The notes under the pieces were generated by a model. That model ran no database searches. It saw only the letters and a program-made list of their open reading frames with translations, and was not told the DNA's origin. From Sporocytophaga sp. (GTDB lineage Bacteria; Bacteroidota; Bacteroidia; Cytophagales; Cytophagaceae): a DNA stretch of 64,000 bases. Where the stretch lies: the NCBI RefSeq assembly GCF_017745095.1, contig NZ_JAGHZZ010000009.1, positions 1 through 64,000 on the forward strand. The letters are read 5' to 3'. Both the position numbers and the translations under genes were made by a program. Positions 22,149-31,425 of the stretch are shown in pieces (the stretch's first letter is position 1; every line of letters begins with the position of its first letter).

Positions 22149-24962
22149 CTACCTGCTGAGGTATAAGTTCCTTTCAGAATAAAGTTTTAAGAAATAGTCG
22201 TCCTGCAAATCGTCAATGAAGTAAATTGCTTCTCCTGTCGATTTCATTTCAGGGCCAAGTTCCTTATTTACATTCGGGAACTTGTTGAATGAAAATACTG
22301 GTATTTTTATAGCGTATCCCTTCTTTTTCGGATTAAAATTGAAGTCTTTAACTTTATTTACGCCTAACATTACCTTTGCTGCATAATTTACATATGGCTC
22401 ATCATAAGCTTTGCAGATGAAAGGTACTGTTCTTGAAGCTCTTGGGTTTGCTTCAATCACGTATACTACTTCATTTTTTACAGCAAACTGAATATTTATT
22501 AAACCTACTGTATTTAAAGCAATTGCAATTCTTCTGGTATAATCTTCAATTTGCTTGATCACATTTTCACTCAGATTAAATGGAGGTAGTACTGAATGAG
22601 AATCTCCTGAGTGAATTCCTGCTGGTTCAATATGTTCCATTACGCCAATGATGTAAACATCCTCGCCGTCACATATTGCATCTGCTTCTGCTTCGAGCGC
22701 ATTTTCAAGGAAATGGTCAAGGAGTACTCTGTTTTCAGGGATATCTCTCAGGATGTCCACTACATGCTGCTCCAATTCCTTTTCGTTGATAACGATTTTC
22801 ATGCTCTGACCACCTAATACATAAGAAGGTCTTACAAGAAGTGGGAATCCAAGTTCTTTGCTTAATTCAATTGCATCATCAGCAGTCTGAATAACACCAA
22901 ATTTTGGATATGGAATATTGTTTTCTTTAAGAAGGGTAGAGAAACTTCCTCTGTCTTCAGCAAGATCAAGTGATTTATAGTTTGTTCCAAGGATTTTTAT
23001 TCCGTAACGCTCAAGTTTTTCTGCAAGCTTAAGCGCAGTCTGACCTCCAAGCTGAACTATTACGCCTTCAGGTTTTTCATGCTGAATGATATCATACAAA
23101 TGCTCCCAGAAAACTGGTTCAAAGTATAGTTTATCCGCAATGTCAAAATCCGTAGAAACAGTTTCTGGATTACAGTTGATCATGATGGTTTCGAATCCAG
23201 CTTCTTTAGCTGCAAGGATCCCATGCACACAAGAGTAATCAAATTCGATACCCTGGCCAATCCTGTTCGGGCCAGATCCAAGAACGATGATTTTTTTCTT
23301 ATCGGAACGGATAGATTCGTTTTCTCCTTCGAAAGTCGAGTAGTAATATGGAGTTTTTGCCTCAAACTCTGCAGCACAGGTATCTACTACTTTAAATACT
23401 CTCTGGATATTGTAATCTGTTCTTTTCTTGTGGACTTCACTTTCAAGACACTTCAAAAGATGCGCTATTTGTCTGTCTGCATAGCCTTTTTTCTTTGCAG
23501 TAAACAGCAAGTCTTTTGAGATATTATCTATAGTATTTTTTTGAATTTCTTTTTCAAGCAACACTAGCTCCTCAATTTGATGCAGGAACCAAGGGTCAAT
23601 TTTGGTAAGCTTATGAATTGTTTTAAATGGAATTCCCATAGCGAAAGCGTCACGCACATGGAATATTCTGTTCCAACTTGGATGTTCAAGGCTCTCAAGG
23701 ATTTGATCCTGTTTGGTAAGTTCTTTGCCGTCCGCTCCAAGTCCGTTTCTCTTTATTTCGAGAGACTGACAAGCCTTCTGAAGCGCTTCTTGGAAGTTTC
23801 TTCCAATACCCATAGCCTCTCCAACAGATTTCATCTGTAAGCCAAGGTGTCTGTCTGCTCCTTTGAATTTGTCGAAGTTCCAGCGAGGAATTTTAACGAT
23901 TACATAGTCAAGTGCTGGTTCGAAATAAGCACTTGTTGTTTTTGTAATAGCGTTGTTTAATTCATCCAAGTTATATCCCACTGCAAGTTTTGCTGCTATT
24001 TTAGCGATTGGGTAACCAGTAGCTTTTGAAGCGAGAGCAGATGAACGAGATACTCTAGGGTTGATTTCAATGGCAATTACAGATTCGTCTTCTGGATTAA
24101 CAGAGAACTGTACATTACATCCACCGGCAAACTGACCAATACCGTTCATCATTTTGATGGCAAGGTCTCTCAAGTGTTGGTAAGTAGTATCCGCCAGAGT
24201 CATTGCCGGAGCTACAGTTATTGAGTCTCCTGTGTGGATACCCATTGGGTCAAAGTTTTCGATAGAGCAAATGATAATTACATTGCCTATATTATCTCTT
24301 AAAAGCTCAAGCTCATATTCTTTCCAGCCCATGATACTTTGCTCTACAAGAACCTCATGAATTGGGGAGGCGTGCAATCCTCTTGTAAGCGCTTCATCAA
24401 AATCTTCAGGTCTGTTTACGAAACCCCCACCTGTACCACCAAGTGTAAAAGAAGGTCTGATAACAAGAGGAAATCCTATTTCCTGAGCAATTTCTTTTCC
24501 TTCTAGGAAAGACGTTGCAGTTTCCCCTTTGCAGACACCTACTCCCAGTTCAAGCATTTTAAGCCTGAATTTCTCTCTATCCTCAGTGGTTTCAATTGCT
24601 TTAATATCAACCCCAATAATTTTTACATTATATTTTTTCCAGATACCTGCTTTGTCGCAGTCAATTGCCAGATTCAGAGCAGTTTGTCCGCCCATTGTTG
24701 GAAGAACAGCATCAATTTTATGCTTTTCTAAAATCTCAATAATAGATTTTTTCTCAAGCGGCTTTAGATAGACATGGTCAGCAGTGACCTTATCAGTCAT
24801 GATTGTAGCCGGGTTAGAATTAATGAGTACGACTTCTATACCTTCTTCTCTCAGGGACCTGGAGGCCTGGGAACCGGAATAGTCAAACTCACAAGCTTGT
24901 CCGATGATGATTGGACCGCTACCTATGATCAAGACGGTCTTGATACTATTGTCTCTTGGCAT
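22149..24962 (-). CDS. carB: Carbamoyl-phosphate synthase large subunit lacking MGS domain
   Basis: The protein has 937 residues. Both synthetase halves are complete: the first with GSGPIIIGQACEFDYSGSQA and an ATP-grasp lid, the oligomerisation region about 400-550, the second with GSGPNRIGQGIEFDYSCVHG. It ends 20-odd residues after PEMKSTGEAI. Enteric CarB continues there for about 130 residues as the MGS allosteric domain (UMP/ornithine binding), which is absent. The stop is 12 bp before the next gene, so this is no frameshift. It makes carbamoyl phosphate for pyrimidines and arginine. The small subunit is not in the window. Confidence 0.96.
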   Translation of the reverse strand: MPRDNSIKTVLIIGSGPIIIGQACEFDYSGSQASRSLREEGIEVVLINSNPATIMTDKVTADHVYLKPLEKKSIIEILEKHKIDAVLPTMGGQTALNLAIDCDKAGIWKKYNVKIIGVDIKAIETTEDREKFRLKMLELGVGVCKGETATSFLEGKEIAQEIGFPLVIRPSFTLGGTGGGFVNRPEDFDEALTRGLHASPIHEVLVEQSIMGWKEYELELLRDNIGNVIIICSIENFDPMGIHTGDSITVAPAMTLADTTYQHLRDLAIKMMNGIGQFAGGCNVQFSVNPEDESVIAIEINPRVSRSSALASKATGYPIAKIAAKLAVGYNLDELNNAITKTTSAYFEPALDYVIVKIPRWNFDKFKGADRHLGLQMKSVGEAMGIGRNFQEALQKACQSLEIKRNGLGADGKELTKQDQILESLEHPSWNRIFHVRDAFAMGIPFKTIHKLTKIDPWFLHQIEELVLLEKEIQKNTIDNISKDLLFTAKKKGYADRQIAHLLKCLESEVHKKRTDYNIQRVFKVVDTCAAEFEAKTPYYYSTFEGENESIRSDKKKIIVLGSGPNRIGQGIEFDYSCVHGILAAKEAGFETIMINCNPETVSTDFDIADKLYFEPVFWEHLYDIIQHEKPEGVIVQLGGQTALKLAEKLERYGIKILGTNYKSLDLAEDRGSFSTLLKENNIPYPKFGVIQTADDAIELSKELGFPLLVRPSYVLGGQSMKIVINEKELEQHVVDILRDIPENRVLLDHFLENALEAEADAICDGEDVYIIGVMEHIEPAGIHSGDSHSVLPPFNLSENVIKQIEDYTRRIAIALNTVGLINIQFAVKNEVVYVIEANPRASRTVPFICKAYDEPYVNYAAKVMLGVNKVKDFNFNPKKKGYAIKIPVFSFNKFPNVNKELGPEMKSTGEAIYFIDDLQDDYFLKLYSERNLYLSR

Positions 24963-25287
24963 TTATGATGGGCGTTTTATAAACAAATATTTAAATCTGA
25001 TACAAAATTGGGAACTCATCGTTCCGAAGGATTTGGAAAATTCCTGGCCGGAATTTCAAAAATCCTACAAATGTAGGGCAAAAAGTGATTAAAGTGAAAG
25101 GATGTAAGAGAAATGTGGATATTTAATGGTTTCTTGGAAAATGAAATTTTGATTGGACTTCGATCAAATTTGGATTTTCAGATTTAAAGCAAAATTGTTT
25201 AATAAAAATGAGATTTAGATATTCGAAAAAATGGGATATAAAAGCCCAAAATAAGGCTCGGGCAAATATATCTTATTGAAATTTAGA
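24963..25287. other. AT-rich intergenic region between carB and a membrane protein gene
   Basis: This stretch must hold the carB promoter, but I see no exact TAnnTTTG box. A short AGCC-N8-GGCT stem (25253-25268), followed on the minus strand by TTTATAT, may be a weak terminator for the gene ending at 25288. No reading frame of note. Confidence 0.4.
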
Positions 25288-26739
25288 TTAACGGTCCGTT
25301 AAACTAAGATTAGAGACTATGTCGGAACCAAATTCTTTTTCAAGAATTATATACGTTGATTTTTTGCTAACTGCAAAATATTCTGAAGGAAGAACATTTA
25401 GACTTGTATTCCAGGTATCATAAAAAATAATATCAGAAGAGTGCAAATTATGATTAATTTCATTTATGTTGGGAGCAACATAAATCAACTTACTTTTAGT
25501 ATTCCCATCTAGTGAACTGAGCAGCAACGCTTCATCTGGCGATGCCCAAAATAATTCTGGATTACCTATATTTTTTGCATTATCACGAGATATTATTGCC
25601 TTTGATATGCCATTTTTATCCATAAAATTTAGATAATTTTGAAAGAAAGCATGTCTTTGTTTGATTATGATACTGTCTCTGCAAATAAAATAGATAGGGA
25701 AAACAAATATCATTGAAAGAATAATGGGATAGAATTTTGAGATCTTAAATGCTGTGGTAGCATATTGACCAAAAAATAATGCAATAATAAATGTTAAAGG
25801 CTGAAATAAGTGCTGACAATAAAAATCATATATAATTGCAGGACGAGTGATCAAATACAATATATAAAAGCTTCCAAGGCTGAATACAAACATACTGATT
25901 AATGCATATTTCCTTAAATATAGAAGCCCGCAAATTATTGCCAATACAATTATGAGTGTATAAAAATATTCAGACTGAAGGTAAGTCCAAAGATTATTTG
26001 AGGTCTCATTTGTAAATGAATGAAGACCGAAGTTTTTAAGGCTACCTGCCTTTTCTATATTTCTTTGATCATAGTTTGATTTAAATAGTGTTTCACGGAT
26101 GTTATAATTAACCAGTGCAGCTAACAAGATTGAAGGGATCCAATTTCTTCTCTCTGGTAATTCATAATATTTTAATCCACTCCATAAAATGAATATCAGT
26201 AACGTTAAAGGGTGGCTAAATATAATTACAGAGATAAGAAACAAGCTGCTAATAATGAAAATTATAAAATGCTTATTTTGGGTATTATAATGGTTATATA
26301 GGCCATTATAGAATAGAAGCACACACAAACCTATTTGAAACTCACTTACTGGATAAAAAAACAGATATGAATTCATTATGGAATAAAACGCTAGTATGGA
26401 AATTGCTGTCTTTGTTTCTTTAAACCACCAAATTGATAAGAAGATTAATACCAAAGGTATAAGGAAGAAATTGACGGAGTAAGATATTAAAATGGCAGAA
26501 AGTGAAAGATGTAAATTGAAAGCAAAAAATGGAAGAAACTGTGAGAAGATACTAATGTATCTATTAGTAGCAATATAAAATGTGTTATTCTCCATCATAG
26601 TCAAGAGATAATGGGAGGTATCTACAAGAATTATTCTTTCTTTTGAAAAGACTACAGACAATATCAAAAGAGATAAAGTCCAAATAATGATAAATGTCAG
26701 TTCTGTCTTAAAGATTGTTTTTTTTGAAAGAAGATTCAT
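25288..26739 (-). CDS. Polytopic membrane protein, possibly GT-C glycosyltransferase-like
   Basis: The protein has 483 residues with about ten or eleven hydrophobic helices spread over residues 12-365. A soluble C-terminal domain of about 110 residues follows (ISRDNAKNIGNPELFWASPDEALLLSS). An acidic residue in the first outer loop (IILVDTSHYLL) and the overall topology resemble GT-C enzymes that use lipid-linked sugars, but I see no family-specific motif. It is followed in the same direction by no close gene and preceded by the GT2 gene 38 bp upstream, so the two form a transcription unit. The link to surface glycan synthesis is inferred from context. Confidence 0.55.
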   Translation of the reverse strand: MNLLSKKTIFKTELTFIIIWTLSLLILSVVFSKERIILVDTSHYLLTMMENNTFYIATNRYISIFSQFLPFFAFNLHLSLSAILISYSVNFFLIPLVLIFLSIWWFKETKTAISILAFYSIMNSYLFFYPVSEFQIGLCVLLFYNGLYNHYNTQNKHFIIFIISSLFLISVIIFSHPLTLLIFILWSGLKYYELPERRNWIPSILLAALVNYNIRETLFKSNYDQRNIEKAGSLKNFGLHSFTNETSNNLWTYLQSEYFYTLIIVLAIICGLLYLRKYALISMFVFSLGSFYILYLITRPAIIYDFYCQHLFQPLTFIIALFFGQYATTAFKISKFYPIILSMIFVFPIYFICRDSIIIKQRHAFFQNYLNFMDKNGISKAIISRDNAKNIGNPELFWASPDEALLLSSLDGNTKSKLIYVAPNINEINHNLHSSDIIFYDTWNTSLNVLPSEYFAVSKKSTYIILEKEFGSDIVSNLSLTDR

Positions 26740-26777
26740 GCCCTAATAGAGTGTTGAATAGTTTGATGGTTTGTGGA

Positions 26778-27503
26778 TTATCTTTTTAGATTGAAGAAAT
26801 GAAAAATTAAAATCCTGAAAAAACTTAAGCTTTCAATTGTCAGAATTTTTATGTTTAAGTTAGAAAAGGTGACCCCTTTTCTTAAAGATACTTGATGACT
26901 GATAAGTTTTACACCTTTTCTTTTGCATGCTAAATATATAAATTCCAGGTCAAATAAATACCTGTTAATTGTTGTTTCTGAATAAATGCTTTTACCCAAG
27001 TTATTAAAGCCTTTAAGGCCACATTGAGTGTCTGTCACGGAGAGATTCAGAAGTTTCGCCGAGAAGTATTTAAAAATTTTTGAAATTAAAATTCTAGTTT
27101 TAGGAACAGTAGAGTAATAGCTCTGATCTCTCACACCAACAATTATATCAGCCTCCTTGCCTTTTAATTTATTGTAAATTTCTACTATATTGATTTCTTC
27201 GAAAGGAAAATCAACGTCAGTGTAAATGATTATTTCCGATGTTGCGTATTCTAACCCTTTTCTTAAAGCAAATCCCTTTCCTTTATTTTCATTATAGGAG
27301 TTAAATTGAAAGGACTTTAAGTTCTTAAAAAGGTAATCGATTGATGATTGTTCTATATTGGGTGAACCGTCATTGACTACTATTAGATTAATATTTAAAT
27401 CGGGAAGGATTTCGTTCAGATTTTTTATACTTCGATTAATTCTTACTTCCCAACCATCCAGAGGATTATAACACGGAAGGACAATATCTAAACAATTCTC
27501 CAC
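26778..27503 (-). CDS. GT2 family glycosyltransferase (DPM/ALG5-like)
   Basis: The protein has 241 residues. It has the GT-A fold start LDIVLPCYNP, NLIVVNDGSPN (nucleotide-sugar site), NENKGKGFALRKGLEYA and the metal-binding DxD as IIIYTDVDFPF. This arrangement matches dolichyl-phosphate mannose/glucose synthase-type enzymes, which load a sugar onto a polyprenyl phosphate at the cytosolic face. There is no C-terminal membrane domain. It precedes the polytopic protein by 38 bp and is divergent from the ArnT-like gene. A lipid-phosphate sugar made here would be a logical donor for that enzyme. Confidence 0.88.
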   Translation of the reverse strand: MENCLDIVLPCYNPLDGWEVRINRSIKNLNEILPDLNINLIVVNDGSPNIEQSSIDYLFKNLKSFQFNSYNENKGKGFALRKGLEYATSEIIIYTDVDFPFEEINIVEIYNKLKGKEADIIVGVRDQSYYSTVPKTRILISKIFKYFSAKLLNLSVTDTQCGLKGFNNLGKSIYSETTINRYLFDLEFIYLACKRKGVKLISHQVSLRKGVTFSNLNIKILTIESLSFFRILIFHFFNLKR

Positions 27504-27715
27504 TTAATCTTTATAAAAAAATATTTTACCAATATATTAATTTTTACAGAATATATTCACGCTAAACTTAAGAGAAGTTTTATACCAGATTTATCTATAG
27601 ATATTTGAACCGTTTCATTTTTTAGAATAGTCTAAATATAGTTGATCCATAATAATTTGATATTTCTATGGTTTAAACATCAAATTATATTATGGATTTT
27701 CTGAGTAAAATTTAG

Positions 27716-27723
27716 TATTTTTG
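27716..27723 (+). promoter_or_regulatory. Possible -7 box of the ArnT-like gene
   Basis: TATTTTTG fits TAnnTTTG. It overlaps the TTG at 27721 and would place the start point near 27730, which favours ATG 27745 as the start codon. The -33 box is not convincing. Confidence 0.35.
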
Positions 27724-27744
27724 AGTTTTAATATTCCTGAGGAA

Positions 27745-29721
27745 ATGTATTCAGCTCCACTTTCTACCAAAAATTTTACTCTTTTAGGTATAATTTTATT
27801 TACAGTATTTTTAGCCTTTTACCGAATTACCGCTTCAGAAATTCAGCTTAGTGATGAATCAAGGGTTGCTGTTAATGCTCTTGAAATGTATCACAATGGG
27901 AATTTTATAACAACTTATTTTAATGGAAGTCCCGATACATTGAATACAAAACCACCTTTCCCTGTTTGGTGTACTGTAGTTTCAATGAAGATATTCGGTG
28001 TAAATGAATTTGCCATAAGATTACCCAATGCACTGGCATTTATACTCCTTTCGTTTTTTACCTTTCTTTATATAAGAAAAATTACAGGTGATGAGATTTC
28101 TGCATTTTTTTGCTCATTAGTTATTCTTACTTTTCCAAGTCTGGCTTCGCTTCAAGTATTTCGGACAGGGGACTATGATTCAATGCTGGTACTTTGGGTT
28201 ACACTTTATTGTTTTTCTTATTTTGAATATCTGAAAACTAACAATATAAAGTACGTTAATTATTTTTTCACATTCTTTATTTTAGCTTGTTTTACAGGGG
28301 GAGTCGCAGCGTTTTTTGCATTACCTGGTCTAGCCCTTTACTTTTTACTTTTTAATAGAAGATTTGAGATTTTCAAAGTTGAAAGATTCCTTTATCTAAC
28401 TTATCTCACGATATTTCTGATAATAGGCTATTATTTCTTAAGGGAGAGTCAGAATCCAGGTTATGTTAATCTTGTCATTACAAAAGAGTTGGGTGGAAGA
28501 TATTTTAAATCCCTTGAAAGCTATAAGCAATTCTGGGATACTTCTTGGCAGGTGGTTGTCAATTTACAAATTCCATTTTGGATATTTTTATTACTCTTTT
28601 TAATAAAGGATAAGGTTGTTAAGCATACTATTTATTTCAGCCTTATTGTTGCCTTCTTTATTGCGCTGGGTATATCGCCATCCAAAGCAAAATTAGATTG
28701 GTATATAGTTCAGACATTTCCCTTCATTGCAATATGCATAGGGCTGTTCATTGGTTTTATATATAAACATGTGAATCAGTATTTATCAGATAATGTAAAT
28801 GAAAATATACTATTAAAACCTTCAGTAATAAATACTGCATTTATTTTATTAATCATATTTCCTATATACAAAGTTGTAAAAGTCATTAATGAAAGAGAAG
28901 TAGTCACTAACGGCAAATATATTCCCGTAAAAGAGGCCTTGGCTGATCTTAAAAATTACAAAACAGGCAGCAAGAAGTCTTATGCAATTTTCTCTGATTC
29001 TTCCACTTCCTTAGCTTTTTATATGACAAAATTCAATCACGAAAATAATTGTGATATTCATTTTGATCGCGAAAATTATAATGATACAATTCTTTTGATT
29101 AAAGGGACAAACTGGGGAATAAGGGAAATTTATCGCACTGATTTGCTTTTTGAATCAGCTAATATGCAGGTCTTAGCAAGAAGCGGGCTACGTTTTAACT
29201 TCCCATTAACTGACAAAGATTTGATTTTTATTAAACACCTGAATGAAATTAAGAACTCACAAGATCTCATCAAACTGGAGCTGGACAAGATTATATATAA
29301 CAATAATTCTATTATGACCCAGATTATTCTTGATGCGGGGTATTTGATGGAAATGAATAATGAAGGTTCTAAGGAAGAAATTGCAATATTGATAAATAAA
29401 TACACCGAAGAATATAAAAAGGGAAATTTGTTTTTTGCTTCTCCAAATGTTCAGGACTTATCCAAAAGCGGGAAATACTTTAACTTCCCTTTAAATGAAA
29501 AAGATTTTACTTTTTTAGGACATTTTGATAAAATTAAAAACTCAGAAGCTCTTCTGAAAGTGGAGACTGAAAAGATCAAATATAACAATAATCCAATGAT
29601 GGTTCAGATCCTTATTGATGCTGGGTATTTAATGGAGATTAATGGACAGGGATCTAAGGATGAAATAAATCAGCTTGTAAATAAATATACAGAAGAATAT
29701 AAAATGGGTAATATTCTCTAA
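27745..29721 (+). CDS. ArnT-like GT39 glycosyltransferase with duplicated C-terminal module
   Basis: About 658 residues from ATG 27745 (a TTG at 27721 would add eight). The N-terminal half has about 11-12 membrane helices. The first loop holds ITASEIQLSDESR, with the acidic pair expected of ArnT/PMT-type enzymes, and then LNTKPPFPVW, typical of the GT39 fold. Such enzymes move sugars from polyprenyl phosphates to lipid A or other acceptors at the outer face of the inner membrane. Unusually, the C terminus consists of two tandem copies of a 95-residue module (29149-29433 and 29434-29718) with no gap between them. The bond acceptor is unknown. Confidence 0.8.
   Translation: MYSAPLSTKNFTLLGIILFTVFLAFYRITASEIQLSDESRVAVNALEMYHNGNFITTYFNGSPDTLNTKPPFPVWCTVVSMKIFGVNEFAIRLPNALAFILLSFFTFLYIRKITGDEISAFFCSLVILTFPSLASLQVFRTGDYDSMLVLWVTLYCFSYFEYLKTNNIKYVNYFFTFFILACFTGGVAAFFALPGLALYFLLFNRRFEIFKVERFLYLTYLTIFLIIGYYFLRESQNPGYVNLVITKELGGRYFKSLESYKQFWDTSWQVVVNLQIPFWIFLLLFLIKDKVVKHTIYFSLIVAFFIALGISPSKAKLDWYIVQTFPFIAICIGLFIGFIYKHVNQYLSDNVNENILLKPSVINTAFILLIIFPIYKVVKVINEREVVTNGKYIPVKEALADLKNYKTGSKKSYAIFSDSSTSLAFYMTKFNHENNCDIHFDRENYNDTILLIKGTNWGIREIYRTDLLFESANMQVLARSGLRFNFPLTDKDLIFIKHLNEIKNSQDLIKLELDKIIYNNNSIMTQIILDAGYLMEMNNEGSKEEIAILINKYTEEYKKGNLFFASPNVQDLSKSGKYFNFPLNEKDFTFLGHFDKIKNSEALLKVETEKIKYNNNPMMVQILIDAGYLMEINGQGSKDEINQLVNKYTEEYKMGNIL
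29149..29718 (+). repeat. Tandem 285-bp in-frame duplication
   Basis: Two units of exactly 95 codons each. Shared elements include RFNFPL/YFNFPL, LNEIKNS/FDKIKNS, YNNNSIM/YNNNPMM, DAGYLMEM/DAGYLMEI and NKYTEEYK. Both copies have diverged at many positions but contain no insertion or deletion relative to each other. This indicates an old duplication held in frame by selection. Confidence 0.9.
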
Positions 29722-30078
29722 GAAACTGGTAAAAAGATTCAACAGGCAGAATTTTTCATAGGATTATTGGCATAAAATTTCTCTTTTATAATCTAATAAG
29801 TCTATGTATATATTTTGCTTCGGCTATAAACCGTTATTGGAGAATAATTAGAATTAAAAATCAGGTTTTCCTAGTATGCCTGAAAAATCAATTTTAATAT
29901 TAATTTAATATATTCTGGCTTTGTAGAAGAGTAACAGAGGCTTTAAGCGTAATGTTTATAGGCATAATTGGAGAATATATCAGTTGAATTGCAAATTATG
30001 TGAGAAACAGACCTTTGTATATATCAATAATGCTAATCTTATTCATTTAGAAATAAAATTTTCAAAAACAGTTAATCA
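29722..30078. other. AT-rich intergenic region, no gene seen
   Basis: The longest frames are about 15 codons. No strong hairpin or consensus promoter is visible. It probably carries the promoter of the acyltransferase gene. Confidence 0.4.
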
Positions 30079-31230
30079 GTGAAAGATAATTTGACTCTTG
30101 ACCATAACCCTGCAAGACTGGCTTACCTTGACAGTTTAAGGGGGATTGCCGCTTATAGTGTATTAGTATATCATGTGATAGGAGCGCATTGGGGATACTT
30201 TACTGAAGCTCATTTATTTTCTATGGTTTTTAATGGATCAGATGCAGTTTCATTTTTCTTTGTGCTTAGTGGATTAGTACTTTCGTACAAATACTTTAAT
30301 TCCTCTAATGAAAAAAGTCTGGATTATAAAGAATTTGTCATTTCCAGAATATTTAGGATTTATCCTGCTTTCCTGGTGATGATATTAATTTACTATTTTT
30401 ATAAATATAAAGCCGAGTTCAGTTTTGATCTTATATGGAATACTATATTTCACAATAAGTACTTTCTATATGAAGAAGCTTCATTATTGAGAATGAAGTC
30501 GGACCTTTTTTTACCGGATTGGACTTTAGGTGTTGAAATTGCGATGTCTGTTTTAGTGCCTGTATTAATACTGGTTCTGAAAAATGATCGTAAGATGTTT
30601 CTTATGCTTATTCCGGTATTTTTTATACTAAATAAGTATTTGAGCATTTTCATTTTCCACTTTGCTCTCGGTGTATTGATAGCTTACTACTTTCCAAAAA
30701 TTCAGTCTTATGACTTTAAGAAATCTAAGTGGTATACTTTCCGCTATCCTTTATATGTAGGAATTTTTTTGATGTATGGTGTCAGACATTTATCCAGGAT
30801 TCATCCCTTTGGGCAAACCTATGATTACTTCTCTGGCAGTTTAATTGGCCTCGATTTCTTCCACATTACAGGATTGGCCTCTGCTTTGATAATTGTGCTA
30901 ATAATCAATAATACAAAGTTACAGGAGATGCTTTCTGCTGCTCCCCTAAGATTCTTAGGAAAAATCTCATATGGCGTTTACCTTATTCATTGGTTTGTTA
31001 TAGGAAATCTGTTGATGGAAAATTTTGACATGTTCCTTAAATTCTTTGGAAGTGAATTAAGAACTTTAGTAGGGTTTATCATCATTACTTCAGTTGTAAC
31101 TTTTGTGTTGGCCACTGTCTTATATAAGTTAGTTGAGGAACCGGCAATAAATGCAGGCAGGAGGTTAATTCAAAGCTTGAGGGCGAAAGAGACAACTACA
31201 GAAACAGAATTGTTAGCTGAAACAAAATAA
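30079..31230 (+). CDS. Acyltransferase-3 family (OafA-like) membrane protein
   Basis: The protein has 383 residues starting from GTG, with about ten membrane helices. The family signature is LAYLDSLRGIAAYSVLVYHV (residues 14-33, with the catalytic His32), followed by FFVLSGLVLSY and FRIYPAFL. Near the C terminus LGKISYGVYLIHW is also typical. These proteins O-acetylate (or succinylate) surface polysaccharides, LPS or peptidoglycan. The tail of about 25 polar residues (TTTETELLAETK) is cytosolic. Placement after the ArnT-like gene supports a joint role in decorating a surface glycan. A terminator follows. Confidence 0.9.
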   Translation: MKDNLTLDHNPARLAYLDSLRGIAAYSVLVYHVIGAHWGYFTEAHLFSMVFNGSDAVSFFFVLSGLVLSYKYFNSSNEKSLDYKEFVISRIFRIYPAFLVMILIYYFYKYKAEFSFDLIWNTIFHNKYFLYEEASLLRMKSDLFLPDWTLGVEIAMSVLVPVLILVLKNDRKMFLMLIPVFFILNKYLSIFIFHFALGVLIAYYFPKIQSYDFKKSKWYTFRYPLYVGIFLMYGVRHLSRIHPFGQTYDYFSGSLIGLDFFHITGLASALIIVLIINNTKLQEMLSAAPLRFLGKISYGVYLIHWFVIGNLLMENFDMFLKFFGSELRTLVGFIIITSVVTFVLATVLYKLVEEPAINAGRRLIQSLRAKETTTETELLAETK

Positions 31231-31254
31231 ACAGCTTCTTAAAATAAATTTTAC

Positions 31255-31295
31255 AGGAATAAATGCTCCATGATGAATTAGATGCATTTATTCCT
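31255..31295 (+). terminator. Terminator after acyltransferase gene
   Basis: GGAATAAATGC/GCATTTATTCC forms an 11-bp stem with a 17-base loop, followed by GTTCTTTTT. It lies 25 bp after the stop. Confidence 0.8.
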
Positions 31296-31425
31296 GTTCT
31301 TTTTAATATCAGTTACTTTTCGCTAAATTTTTCTCAAACTTCCTATTCAGTTGAAAAAAGATTAAAAATTAGTTATCAATTATTCTAAATTTGTCTTTTG
31401 TGTCAATTTTAATTTCAAAAGAATA

